This document shows, in pieces, positions 1 to 6,856 of a stretch of DNA of 14,189 bases; position 1 is the first letter of the stretch, and the number at the start of each line of letters is the position of its first letter. The translations under genes and the position numbers were made by a program. Under the pieces are notes generated by a model that had not been told where the DNA came from, searched no databases, and was given only the letters and a program-made list of their open reading frames with translations. Origin of the DNA: Gammaproteobacteria bacterium. Its GTDB lineage: Bacteria; Pseudomonadota; Gammaproteobacteria; Burkholderiales; Burkholderiaceae_C. Location of the stretch: NCBI GenBank assembly GCA_030054245.1, contig JASGCH010000016.1, positions 1 through 14,189 of the forward strand, written 5' to 3'.

Positions 1-85
1 AAATGGTGATGTCATCAATAAATTATCGCTTCTTTATAACCTTACTTAAGGAAGTTGCCACCAATCCAGTCTTCGGGTCACTCAT
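1..85 (-). pseudogene. lptB: Start of lptB (LPS export ATPase) with an in-frame stop; partial at window edge
   Basis: The ATG at 85-83 lies 10 nt after the lptA stop, the usual lptA-lptB arrangement. The first 20 codons read MSDPKTGLVATSLSKVIKKR. A TAA at 25-23 follows, and the same frame then continues FIDDITI to the window edge. This matches the start of LptB proteins (LxAxNLxKxYKxR-x-VVxDVSL), with the stop exactly where a Lys/Arg/Gln is expected and no shift of frame. LptB is the cytoplasmic ATPase that powers LPS extraction by LptFGC. Only 28 codons are visible, so Walker motifs cannot be checked. It could be a point-mutation pseudogene with another copy elsewhere, or a base-calling error. 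TAA ends lptA and other genes here, so stop reassignment is unlikely. Confidence 0.6.
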
Positions 86-95
86 AGAAAAAGAA

Positions 96-617
96 TTATT
101 TTGTTCTAGGTGATATCAACACCTTGACATTGCTATTCGTGCCAAGTGATTTATCATTAGCACCGGTAATATTGAAGATACCACTGTCTAGATTATAGAC
201 CGCATTTTCTCCTTTAAGCTGATCTTGCATACCAGTAGCCCCTTTGTTAATGGTAATCTCTGCATTTCCCAACAAAAGGACTTGATTTTTAATCGAGTCA
301 TATTCTAGCTTGAAAGCCTGCCCTTTAATGGTTTCCAAAGTAGAATCATTCAATTTGGTAAATTTTACTGGCTGATTTTCCGCTGTCAGAACGGCATAAT
401 ATCCATTTTCCCGTTGTGTCAGCAATAACTTTTCTCCTAACATTTCAAAGTTATTCTTTTTTATACTAACTTGCCCTTTAAACAAGCTAACTTTATTTCT
501 TTCATCATATTCTAACTCTTTGGCGGTTATTAGTAGATCGTCACCCACTGATTTAGCTACAATAGAAGTGCTCAAAAAAATAACCCAACCTATCAAGATA
601 CTTTTGTAGCTTAGCAC
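96..617 (-). CDS. lptA: LptA, periplasmic LPS transport bridge protein
   Basis: This is an OstA/LptA-family beta-jellyroll protein that carries LPS across the periplasm between LptC and LptD. I chose a GTG start at 617-615, immediately after the dnaJ stop (621-619), which gives 173 residues. It starts MLSYKSILIGWVIF, with a clean signal peptide probably cut after STSIVA near residue 21. An upstream in-frame ATG at 665 would put 16 extra polar residues before the signal peptide and overlap dnaJ by 47 bp. Neither start has a good Shine-Dalgarno. The mature part shows the family pattern of repeated strands: ITAKELEYDERNKVSLFKGQVSI, then GQAFKLEYDSIKNQVLLLGNAEI, then LKGENAVYNLDSGIFNITG. The length is near that of E. 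coli LptA (185). It normally follows lptC; here dnaJ precedes it and lptB follows. Confidence 0.85.
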   Translation of the reverse strand: MLSYKSILIGWVIFLSTSIVAKSVGDDLLITAKELEYDERNKVSLFKGQVSIKKNNFEMLGEKLLLTQRENGYYAVLTAENQPVKFTKLNDSTLETIKGQAFKLEYDSIKNQVLLLGNAEITINKGATGMQDQLKGENAVYNLDSGIFNITGANDKSLGTNSNVKVLISPRTK

Positions 618-618
618 T

Positions 619-1755
619 CTAAATACCAAAAAATTTTTTGACCTTATCTGACCATCCACCTTCATCTGGAAAATGTGCTCGTGAATTCTTTTTTAATGAT
701 TCATCTAATTCCAAAAATAGTTTTCTTTGTTGATCTGTTATTTTTACCGGTATTTCTACTTTTATATGACAAAATAAGTCCCCTTGCATGCCACTTCTTA
801 TATTTTTTAATCCCTTACCACGCAGTCTAAATTGTTTTCCATGTTGAGTTCCTTCAGGTAAATTAATAACCACCGAATCTGAAGCTAAAGTCGGAACTTT
901 GACTTCCCCACCCAAGGTTGCCAAAGTAATCGTTATAGGCACTTCACAATGCAAATTATCCCCATCCCGGTCAAAAATTTCATGATCCTTGACCCTAACT
1001 TCTATAAATAGATCTCCAGGTGGACCACCCCTATGCCCAGGCTCTCCATTGCCAGAACTACGCACGCGCATTCCGGTATCAATCCCAGGTGGAATTTGTA
1101 TTTCTAGAGTTTTATTAGACTGCGTTCTACCTATCCCGTTGCAAGTCTGGCATGGGTGGGTAATAATCCTACCAGTCCCGCGACACTGTTGGCATGTTTG
1201 CTGAACACTAAAAAAACCCTGGCGCATTTGCGTAATCCCACTTCCACTACAAGTACCACAAGTTCGAGGGTTATGGCCGGGTTTTGAACCCGTTCCTTTA
1301 CAAACTTCACAATTGCTCCAGCTAGGAATTCGAATTTGTGTTTTCTTCCCTTGGGCAGCCTCTTCAAGGGTAATTTCAACAGCGTAACTCAGATCATTAC
1401 CCTTTTGTGCTTGATTTGCGGATCTCCTGCCACCACCAAATAAATCCCCAAAAATATCACCAAAGGCATCACCAAAATTTCCTCCGCCCGAAAACCCTTG
1501 GAAGTCAGGTCGGGCGTTTGGATCTACGCCAGAATGGCCATACTGGTCATAAGCGGCCTTTTTGCTTGGGTCTGATAATATCTCGTACGCCTCTTTAACT
1601 TCCTTAAACTTTGCTTCTGATTTTGCCGATGATTCACCTTGATTTCGATCTGGGTGATATTTCATGGCCAATTTTCTATAAGCCTTTTTAATTTCATCTT
1701 CACCAGCGTTTTTTGGAATACCTAAAACTTCATAAAAATCACGCTTAGCTGACAT
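619..1755 (-). CDS. dnaJ: DnaJ (Hsp40) co-chaperone
   Basis: This 378-residue type I Hsp40 delivers unfolded clients to DnaK and stimulates its ATPase in the cytoplasm. The J domain spans about residues 1-70 with the HPD motif at 34-36. A Gly/Phe-rich linker covers about 86-110. The zinc-binding domain has four CxxCxGxG repeats (Cys pairs 149/152, 166/169, 188/191, 202/205). The C-terminal substrate-binding part follows from about residue 215. All key residues are present and the length is typical. The start at MSAKRDFYEVLG fits the family, although the Shine-Dalgarno is poor. It follows dnaK as usual in Gammaproteobacteria and Betaproteobacteria, but after a 469-bp gap holding a repeat element and a good promoter (1785-1813), so it is probably transcribed on its own as well. 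lptA starts directly at its stop. Confidence 0.97.
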   Translation of the reverse strand: MSAKRDFYEVLGIPKNAGEDEIKKAYRKLAMKYHPDRNQGESSAKSEAKFKEVKEAYEILSDPSKKAAYDQYGHSGVDPNARPDFQGFSGGGNFGDAFGDIFGDLFGGGRRSANQAQKGNDLSYAVEITLEEAAQGKKTQIRIPSWSNCEVCKGTGSKPGHNPRTCGTCSGSGITQMRQGFFSVQQTCQQCRGTGRIITHPCQTCNGIGRTQSNKTLEIQIPPGIDTGMRVRSSGNGEPGHRGGPPGDLFIEVRVKDHEIFDRDGDNLHCEVPITITLATLGGEVKVPTLASDSVVINLPEGTQHGKQFRLRGKGLKNIRSGMQGDLFCHIKVEIPVKITDQQRKLFLELDESLKKNSRAHFPDEGGWSDKVKKFFGI

Positions 1756-1998
1756 AGTGGTAAATCATATAAATTGAATTATGAATTATAAATTATTATT
1801 CAACAAGTTCCAATACAAAATAAGTACATTACTACAATCCAAGTTCCTCGAAAATCCTTAAAATTATTTTAACAATACCTACTTCTGAAAATTTTACTTC
1901 TTTCTAAACTCTGACCGCTTCCCTTATTTCACACCAAACTACACCATCCAATGACTGTATCATGTGTTTAATCCCTAGACAAACGAAGTTCCCATTAT
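1756..1998. other. Non-coding dnaK-dnaJ spacer, unique part
   Basis: This AT-rich stretch lies between dnaJ and repeat element A. Apart from the candidate dnaJ promoter near its left end, I see no gene, no structured RNA and no strong inverted repeat in it. Confidence 0.5.
1785..1813 (-). promoter_or_regulatory. Candidate sigma-70 promoter of dnaJ
   Basis: Reading the minus strand, TTGGAA (1813-1808) is followed after 17 nt by a perfect TATAAT (1790-1785). The expected transcription start near 1778 gives a leader of about 23 nt before the dnaJ ATG. No convincing sigma-32 box (CTTGAAA...CCCCATNT) was seen here. The surrounding DNA is very AT-rich, so chance -10 matches are common. Confidence 0.5.
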
Positions 1999-2217
1999 AA
2001 GACTGTTGCACCATCAGCTGGTGCCGCGGTTGCCAAATGACTGCGTTATGTATGTGCTTAAGTTCGTTGCGCTATCCATTGAGCTTTTGCTCCTGATCTC
2101 GCATATTGAGTATATGCGAGATCAGGAGCGCCACCATGTTCATCTTTGGATATGAAGCTGGTGGCGCACGCGGAAGCCTTGTGCTTTGACAGCTCACCGA
2201 GGTTGATCAAAGGTCTT
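1999..2217. repeat. Palindromic repeat element A (long class, 219 bp)
   Basis: The left end starts AAGACTGTTGCACC with the tip hairpin GCACCA-tcagc-TGGTGC; the degenerate right end finishes AAAGGTCTT. The inside carries family motifs TGCCAAATGACTGCGTTATG near the left and CGGAAGCCTTGTGCTTTGAC near the right, in the same orientation as elements C and D. Two further strong hairpins sit in the middle: a perfect 18-bp stem at 2089-2129, and a GCGCCACC/GGTGGCGC stem at 2128-2167 with TTCAT/ATGAA inside. The element begins 7 nt after the dnaK stop codon, so it will be the first structure in the dnaK 3' region. Confidence 0.85.
2089..2129. repeat. Perfect 18-bp inverted repeat inside element A
   Basis: The left arm is 2089-2106 (starts GCTCCTGATC), the loop is TGAGT (2107-2111), and the right arm is 2112-2129 with no mismatch. 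No T-tract follows on either strand, so it is not a standard terminator. The related element C holds only one arm (GCGAGATCAAGAGC near 5305), so element A appears to have gained an inverted duplicate. Confidence 0.9.
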
Positions 2218-2224
2218 AACGGTT

Positions 2225-4156
2225 TTATGACGGCTTTTTAACCTCTTTGACTTCAGCATCAACCACATCATCAGCATCCTTATTCTGGCCAGAGCCTTCT
2301 GCTTTAGCATTAGTACCGTCTTGTGCCGATTTTGCACTGGCTTCATACACTTTCTCGCCCAGTGCTTGGCTCACTGACATCAAATTATCTAAGCTGGCCT
2401 CTATCTTTTCTTTGTCATCCTGCTTTAATATCTCTTCTAGTGCTTTCAGTGCCTCGTCAATTTTTGACTTTTCCTCATCTGAAATCAAATGTCCATGTTC
2501 CGCTAAGTTTTTTCGTACCGAATGAATGCTGTTGTCCGCCTGATTTTTAACTTGCACAATTTCAAGTTTCCGTTTGTCCTCCTCTGCGTTAAGCTCAGCA
2601 TCGCGCACCATTTTTTTAATTTCCTCATCGCTCAACCCGGAATTAGCCTTGATGGTTATTTTATTTTCTTTTCCGGTGCCTTTGTCCTTCGCCCCGACAT
2701 GCAATATCCCGTTAGCATCAATGTCAAAGGAAACTTCTATTTGAGGTTTACCCCTTGGAGCTGGCGGAATGCCTTCCAAATTAAATTCTCCCAATAGTTT
2801 ATTACCCGTAGCCATTTCTCGCTCACCTTGATACACTTTAATCGTAACCGCCGGCTGGTTATCGTCTGCCGTTGAAAATACCTGAGAAAATTTGGTAGGT
2901 ATAGTGGTATTTTTTACTATCATTTTGGTCATGACCCCACCCAAGGTTTCAATACCTAAAGACAAAGGGGTAACATCCAATAACAAGACATCCTTCCTGT
3001 CACCCGCAAGTACCTGACCTTGAATAGCCGCACCGACGGCCACGGCCTCATCCGGGTTGACATCTTTACGAGGCTCTCGACCAAAAAATTCCCGTACTTT
3101 CTCTTGTACTTTTGGCATTCTAGTCATGCCACCCACCAAAATCACATCTTGAATTTGCCCCACACTTATGTTTGCATCTTGTATAGCAGTTCCACATGGT
3201 AGGATAGTGCGCGCGATCAGATCTTCGACCAAAGATTCGAATTTCGCGCGCGTAAGTTTTATATTCAAATGTTTAGGACCGGCTTGATCGGCCGTGATAT
3301 AAGGTAAATTAATATCTGTAGAACTGGACGACGACAATTCAATCTTAGCTTTCTCAGCCGCCTCCTTAAGTCTTTGCAAAGCCAATACATCTTTGGTTAG
3401 ATCTATCCCCTGATCTTTTTTAAATTCAGAGATAATATAATCAATGACACGCTGATCAAAATCTTCCCCTCCTAAAAAAGTATCTCCATTAGTAGACAAC
3501 ACTTCAAATTGTTTTTCACCATCAACATCCGCAATTTCTATAATGGAAACATCAAAGGTCCCACCTCCCAAATCGTAAACTGCAATTTTTCTATCTCCTC
3601 TCTCCTGCCTATCCAAACCAAAAGCTAAAGCCGCTGCAGTAGGCTCATTAATGATTCTTTTAACCTCAAGTCCGGCTATTCGACCAGCGTCTTTGGTAGC
3701 TTGGCGTTGGGCATCATTAAAATAAGCAGGCACGGTTATAACCGCTTCGGTCACGGCTTCACCTAGATAGTCCTCAGCAGTTTTTTTCATTTTACGCAAT
3801 ACCTCGGCACTTACTTGTGGAGGAGCGAGTTTTTTATCGCGAATTTTGACCCAAGCATCTCCGTTTTCAGCCGCAACAATAGAATAAGGCATAAGATTCA
3901 AATCCTTTTGTACTTCTTTTTCAGAAAACTTTCTACCAATCAGCCGTTTGACCGCGTATACGGTATTTTGAGGGTTGGTAACTGCCTGTCGTTTTGCAGG
4001 CGCCCCCACCAAAATTTCACCATTCTCAAGGTACGCAACAATCGAAGGAGTAGTTCTAGCTCCCTCGCTATTTTCGATAACCTTGGTAGTATTGCCTTCC
4101 ATAACAGAAACACATGAATTAGTGGTTCCTAAATCGATTCCTATAATTCTACCCAT
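2225..4156 (-). CDS. dnaK: DnaK (Hsp70) chaperone
   Basis: This 643-residue Hsp70 binds and releases exposed hydrophobic peptides in an ATP cycle driven by DnaJ and GrpE. I chose the start MGRIIGIDLGTTNS at 4156 because AAGGAG lies 6 nt upstream and homologues begin there; an ATG 24 codons upstream adds sequence foreign to the family. The ATPase domain covers about 1-385: phosphate loop IDLGTTNS at 7-14, catalytic K70, Thr200 at the autophosphorylation site, the DLGGGTFDVS stretch at 195-204, and VGGMTRMPKV at 341-350. The interdomain linker VLLLDVTP is at 390-397. The peptide-binding beta domain and helical lid follow, ending in an acidic/lysine tail (AEVKEVKKPS). Length is typical. It lies between grpE and dnaJ but is separated from each by more than 430 bp. 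Confidence 0.98.
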   Translation of the reverse strand: MGRIIGIDLGTTNSCVSVMEGNTTKVIENSEGARTTPSIVAYLENGEILVGAPAKRQAVTNPQNTVYAVKRLIGRKFSEKEVQKDLNLMPYSIVAAENGDAWVKIRDKKLAPPQVSAEVLRKMKKTAEDYLGEAVTEAVITVPAYFNDAQRQATKDAGRIAGLEVKRIINEPTAAALAFGLDRQERGDRKIAVYDLGGGTFDVSIIEIADVDGEKQFEVLSTNGDTFLGGEDFDQRVIDYIISEFKKDQGIDLTKDVLALQRLKEAAEKAKIELSSSSSTDINLPYITADQAGPKHLNIKLTRAKFESLVEDLIARTILPCGTAIQDANISVGQIQDVILVGGMTRMPKVQEKVREFFGREPRKDVNPDEAVAVGAAIQGQVLAGDRKDVLLLDVTPLSLGIETLGGVMTKMIVKNTTIPTKFSQVFSTADDNQPAVTIKVYQGEREMATGNKLLGEFNLEGIPPAPRGKPQIEVSFDIDANGILHVGAKDKGTGKENKITIKANSGLSDEEIKKMVRDAELNAEEDKRKLEIVQVKNQADNSIHSVRKNLAEHGHLISDEEKSKIDEALKALEEILKQDDKEKIEASLDNLMSVSQALGEKVYEASAKSAQDGTNAKAEGSGQNKDADDVVDAEVKEVKKPS

Positions 4157-4162
4157 TGTAAA

Positions 4163-4168
4163 CTCCTT
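4163..4168 (-). promoter_or_regulatory. Strong Shine-Dalgarno of dnaK
   Basis: AAGGAG on the minus strand with 6 nt to the ATG at 4156. It is among the best ribosome binding sites in the window and settles the dnaK start against the longer open frame. Confidence 0.8.
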
Positions 4169-4297
4169 AAAAAATTTAATTAAATGTAAAATGATAACCT
4201 TATTAACCTTTTCCCTTGAATGACCCACAGCACTTAACCAAAATAGCCTCCAGGTTACATGGATATTGGTTAATTTTTTGATCGCCTCCTATTAAAG

Positions 4298-4339
4298 AAG
4301 ACCATTGCATCCTTGATAAAACAAAGATGCAATGGTCTT
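4298..4339. repeat. Stem-loop unit B1 (minimal member of the repeat family)
   Basis: Perfect 14-bp arms AAGACCATTGCATC (4298-4311) and GATGCAATGGTCTT (4326-4339) enclose a 14-nt loop. The outer AAGACxxTTGCA pattern is shared with the ends of the larger repeat elements, but the tip hairpin GCACCA/TGGTGC is absent. It sits about 140 nt upstream of the dnaK start, in what is probably the dnaK leader or the grpE-dnaK read-through transcript. Confidence 0.8.
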
Positions 4340-4370
4340 AACTGAGAAGGTATCTGCTCGATATAAAATA

Positions 4371-4405
4371 AAGACTGTCGCACCATCGGCTGGTGCAATA
4401 GTCTT
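4371..4405. repeat. Stem-loop unit B2 (solo 35-bp repeat)
   Basis: The sequence begins AAGACTGTCGCACC and ends GCAATAGTCTT, folding into one stem of 15 positions (one G-T pair, one mismatch) around a TCGGC loop. It is what remains if the two ends of a large element are joined without an interior. On the minus strand the stem is followed by TTATTTTAT, so it could weakly terminate transcription coming from grpE. It lies 189 nt after the grpE stop. Confidence 0.85.
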
Positions 4406-4406
4406 A

Positions 4407-4434
4407 AATATATTACCTATAATTAAAATTTCAA
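4407..4434 (-). promoter_or_regulatory. Candidate sigma-70 promoter upstream of dnaK
   Basis: TTGAAA (4434-4429), 16 nt, TATATT (4412-4407) on the minus strand. Start of transcription near 4400 would fall inside stem-loop B2, so the dnaK leader would carry part of B2 and all of B1. The preceding C makes CTTGAAA, which resembles a sigma-32 -35 box, but no CCCCAT-type -10 follows at the right distance. Confidence 0.3.
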
Positions 4435-4506
4435 GGTTAGCTAAATGGGTTTAATTCAACCATTGAATCTGCCCCCTCAAGCTGAAAGTTTAACTTGTGT
4501 CGCCTA

Positions 4507-4536
4507 GTGCCTTTGACCATTTTTCATCACAGGCAC
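4507..4536. other. Small imperfect stem-loop downstream of grpE
   Basis: GTGCCT and AGGCAC arms (6 bp) are extended by TGA/TCA after one mismatch, with a roughly 10-nt loop. It lies 58 nt after the grpE stop. There is no U-tract on the minus strand, so a terminator role is doubtful. Apart from this, units B1/B2 and the promoter candidate, the 438-bp grpE-dnaK spacer shows nothing I can name. Confidence 0.3.
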
Positions 4537-4594
4537 AATGACCTTTTTATTCTTATAGACAGCCAATCAATGGTTTAAGAAACTCCTATCCTAT

Positions 4595-5158
4595 TTAGTT
4601 GGTCAGATTTTTGGATACAGTTACTAATGCTGGACGAAGTACTCTATCTGCTATGGCATAACCCTTTTGTAAAACCGCTACCACTGTATTGGGATCTTGG
4701 TTTTCAACTTCAATCATAGAAATTGCTTGGTGTAATCTTGGATCAAATTTACTATTGGGGTTGGGCGCAATTTCGGTCATTTTTTGCTTGTCGAAAGCCG
4801 CCTTCAATTGCCTCAAAGTTGCTTCCATACCCTCCCTAAGTTGCACTAAACTGGCACCTTGAATAGCTAACCCAGTTTCCAAACTATCTATGACAGGTAA
4901 CAAAGTATCTGCAAACGACTCGATGGCATATTTTCTCACCTTGGACATTTCCTCCTCATGCCGTCTTTTTGCGTTCTGCATATCAGCTTGCGACAATAAA
5001 TACAAGTTTTGTAAATCGGCAACTTTAGCCCTTAAACTTTCTAATTGCTCGGCTAAACCGGATTCAGGAAGATTCATGGGTTGAAATTCTGATACCGGAG
5101 GTAAAGAAGTGGACGAAGAAAGCTCTTTTTCACTTGAATCGTGATTGGCATTTGTCAT
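4595..5158 (-). CDS. grpE: GrpE nucleotide exchange factor
   Basis: This 187-residue protein, a homodimer in the family, opens the DnaK nucleotide cleft to release ADP. The N-terminal 35 residues are low-complexity and polar (Ser/Glu/Pro). A long helix follows from about residue 36 to 90 (LAEQLESLRAKVADLQNLYL), the dimerisation coiled coil. The C-terminal beta-wing region runs from about 125, with the family pattern FDPRLHQAISMIE and the end GYAIADRVLRPALVTVSKN. Length and motifs are normal, with a betaproteobacterial look. The start ATG at 5158 has no strong Shine-Dalgarno. It is first in the grpE-dnaK-dnaJ order and has a candidate promoter just upstream (5202-5229). No hrcA is visible. Confidence 0.96.
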   Translation of the reverse strand: MTNANHDSSEKELSSSTSLPPVSEFQPMNLPESGLAEQLESLRAKVADLQNLYLLSQADMQNAKRRHEEEMSKVRKYAIESFADTLLPVIDSLETGLAIQGASLVQLREGMEATLRQLKAAFDKQKMTEIAPNPNSKFDPRLHQAISMIEVENQDPNTVVAVLQKGYAIADRVLRPALVTVSKNLTN

Positions 5159-5201
5159 AAATTAACTCACTACAAAAAATACAAAAAATATAGACATCCT
5201 A

Positions 5202-5229
5202 TTTATAAAGTTGCTCCGCAGAATGTCCA
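5202..5229 (-). promoter_or_regulatory. Candidate sigma-70 promoter of grpE
   Basis: TGGACA (5229-5224), 16 nt, TATAAA (5207-5202) on the minus strand, five of six matches in each box. The predicted start near 5195 gives a leader of about 37 nt. It lies just outside repeat element C, which begins at 5234. No sigma-32 or CIRCE-type element is seen. Confidence 0.45.
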
Positions 5230-5233
5230 TTGT

Positions 5234-5430
5234 AAAACAGTTGCACCATCGGCTGGCACAGCGGCTACACTACCCAATTACTGCGTTATGTGGTGCCTTG
5301 CCTTAGTTCGTTGCGAGATCAAGAGCGCCCCAGCTCATTTACATGATCGTCTATTCTGCTGGGGACGATCGCGGAAGCCTTGTACTTTGACAGCTCACCG
5401 AGCGGCACCAGCCGATGGTGCAACGGTCTT
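5234..5430. repeat. Palindromic repeat element C (long class, 197 bp)
   Basis: The left end AAAACAGTTGCACC is degraded; the right end is well kept, with GCACCA-gccga-TGGTGC followed by AACGGTCTT. Interior motifs match element A in the same order: ACTGCGTTATG on the left; GCGAGATCAAGAGC, an inner CCCCAGC...GCTGGGG hairpin, then CGGAAGCCTTGTACTTTGACAG and CTCACCGAG on the right. It sits upstream of the grpE promoter candidate and about 200 nt after the rbsC stop, one of the two long or short copies not abutting a stop codon. Confidence 0.85.
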
Positions 5431-5629
5431 TTCACAGTATATTCGGTTGTAATCCAGATATACCCCGACCTTAACGATCACTAGTTGCTAGGTTTTTATA
5501 TGTAGGCATCCAGAGTCATTTCAAGTTGTATGGAGAAAATAAAAAATAACTCCATTTACCTAGGCGTAGCCTTTAAGTCAACCCACTATTTAAAAAACCC
5601 AAGTTACCAAAGTCTGAGGAAAACTAAGG
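5431..5629. other. Non-coding rbsC-grpE spacer, unique part
   Basis: AT-rich sequence between the rbsC stop and element C. I find only a very short AGGC/GCCT hairpin near 5563-5573. No gene or convincing terminator is visible. Confidence 0.4.
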
Positions 5630-6625
5630 TTAGTTTGCCAATTTTTGCCGACTTACGCTGTCTGTAAATACCGCCAAGATGATGATAACACCCGTCAACA
5701 CCATCTGCCATTCAGAGGCAACAGACATGATGCGCAAGCCATTGATTAAAACACTCATGATAAAAGCACCAATAATAGTCCCTAAAATCGTACCCTGACC
5801 ACCACTTAAAGAAGTGCCTCCGATGACCACTGCGGCTATTGCATCCAACTCATAACCCTGTCCCAAAGCTGGTTGAGCGGAGTTTAATCTGGACGCAATC
5901 AGAATACCTGCAACCCCACTAATAACGCCACTTATGGTGTAAATAGCCAGCTTCCATTTATTTACTGAAATGCCGGACAAGCGCACAGCTTCTTCGTTAC
6001 TGCCAATGGCATAGGTATAACGCCCTACTATAGTATGATTTAGTACGAAGTAACTCAAAATAGCTACGGCAAACATAATCAAGACCCCATTAGGAATGGC
6101 CATACTTGCCTCCATACAACAGTCCAAGACGGTGCCTAAAGAAATATTTTCAAAACCCACCACATCGTTGAAGTAGATCGGCTTAGCACTGGTAATAATG
6201 AGGCTAACTCCCTTTAAAACCATCATCATACCCAAAGTGGCGATGAATGGGGGGACGCTAAACTTGGTAATCGCCAACCCAGATAGAGTACCGCATAAAC
6301 CAGTACAAACTAAGGCAAATAGAATTCCCAAGCCTAGTGGCCACTGCCAATCAACTAGAGCAACTCCCGCCATAACTGCTCCAAAGGTCATCATAACGCC
6401 AACCGATAAATCTATACCGGCCGATATGATAACAAAAGTACTGGCCACCGCTAATACCCCAATAATGGTGGTCGATTGTAAAATGCCTATAAGATTATCA
6501 GATGTAAAAAAAGCTTCTGGCTTCAACACACTAAAAACAATCAACAACACTATTAAGCTAAAGAAAGCCAAAAGAATTTGCTTGGCTTGATTGCTCAATA
6601 AATTTTTTACTTTTAGGTCATCCAT
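5630..6625 (-). CDS. rbsC: Sugar ABC transporter permease, RbsC family
   Basis: This 331-residue inner-membrane permease of the BPD_transp_2 family forms the membrane channel of a CUT2-type monosaccharide importer. It is hydrophobic throughout, with about eight to ten membrane segments, the first near residues 15-35. The family landmarks are VIISAGIDLSVG (about 65-77), VPPFIATLGMM, and the conserved C-terminal region VVIGGTSLSGGQGTILGTIIGA, which contains the cytoplasmic coupling loop. Length fits RbsC-like proteins. It lies downstream of the rbsA-like ATPase on the same strand, 231 bp away with repeat element D between. Substrate is not determined by sequence: ribose, xylose, fructose or another sugar are all possible. 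No binding-protein gene accompanies it here. Confidence 0.9.
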   Translation of the reverse strand: MDDLKVKNLLSNQAKQILLAFFSLIVLLIVFSVLKPEAFFTSDNLIGILQSTTIIGVLAVASTFVIISAGIDLSVGVMMTFGAVMAGVALVDWQWPLGLGILFALVCTGLCGTLSGLAITKFSVPPFIATLGMMMVLKGVSLIITSAKPIYFNDVVGFENISLGTVLDCCMEASMAIPNGVLIMFAVAILSYFVLNHTIVGRYTYAIGSNEEAVRLSGISVNKWKLAIYTISGVISGVAGILIASRLNSAQPALGQGYELDAIAAVVIGGTSLSGGQGTILGTIIGAFIMSVLINGLRIMSVASEWQMVLTGVIIILAVFTDSVSRQKLAN

Positions 6626-6684
6626 TTTTACTCAAATTAAAGATTAAAGACTGCTATACAACCGGTTACATGGCTCAATTACTA

Positions 6685-6845
6685 AAGACTATTGCACCAT
6701 CGGCTGGTGCCAAGGTTGTCAAATGACTGCGTTATGCGGTACTCACCAGCGAATGATCCTATCGTCCATTCCGCTGGGGGCGTGCAACTCCAGCCTTGTA
6801 AATGCGGTCGCTCGTTGTGCAAAAGTCTCAAGGTAAAATGGTCTT
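6685..6845. repeat. Palindromic repeat element D (long class, about 160 bp)
   Basis: The left end AAGACTATTGCACC carries an intact GCACCA-tcggc-TGGTGC tip, then GGTTGTCAAATGACTGCGTTATGCGG as in A. An inner CCAGCGAA.../...CGCTGGG hairpin follows; the right end is degraded (GTGCAAAAGTCTC, then AAATGGTCTT). It lies inside the rbsA-rbsC operon, 11 nt after the rbsA stop. The exact right boundary is uncertain. Confidence 0.8.
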
Positions 6846-6856
6846 TTTTAGTGAGT

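Noticed and set aside
25..85. UAA reassigned as a sense codon to explain the lptB stop
   Set aside because: TAA terminates lptA, aapQ, aapJ, aapP and the SDR gene at the expected family ends, so it acts as a normal stop.
1131..1598. Open frames on both strands inside dnaJ
   Set aside because: DnaJ with all four zinc motifs occupies this region; the others lack any domain or start signal.
4157..4228. In-frame N-terminal extension of DnaK (24 residues)
   Set aside because: Homologues start at MGRIIGIDLG, and a strong AAGGAG sits just before that ATG.
4371..4405. Stem-loop B2 as a tRNA or riboswitch
   Set aside because: It is a single hairpin matching the repeat ends, with no cloverleaf or known aptamer core.
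5141..5452. Plus-strand open frame of 103 codons across element C
   Set aside because: It overlaps the grpE start antisense and then translates the palindromic repeat; composition is repeat-derived, with no start signal or recognisable domain.
6198..6590. Plus-strand open frame of 130 codons antisense to rbsC
   Set aside because: The minus frame is an unmistakable RbsC-type permease; the plus frame is its shadow.
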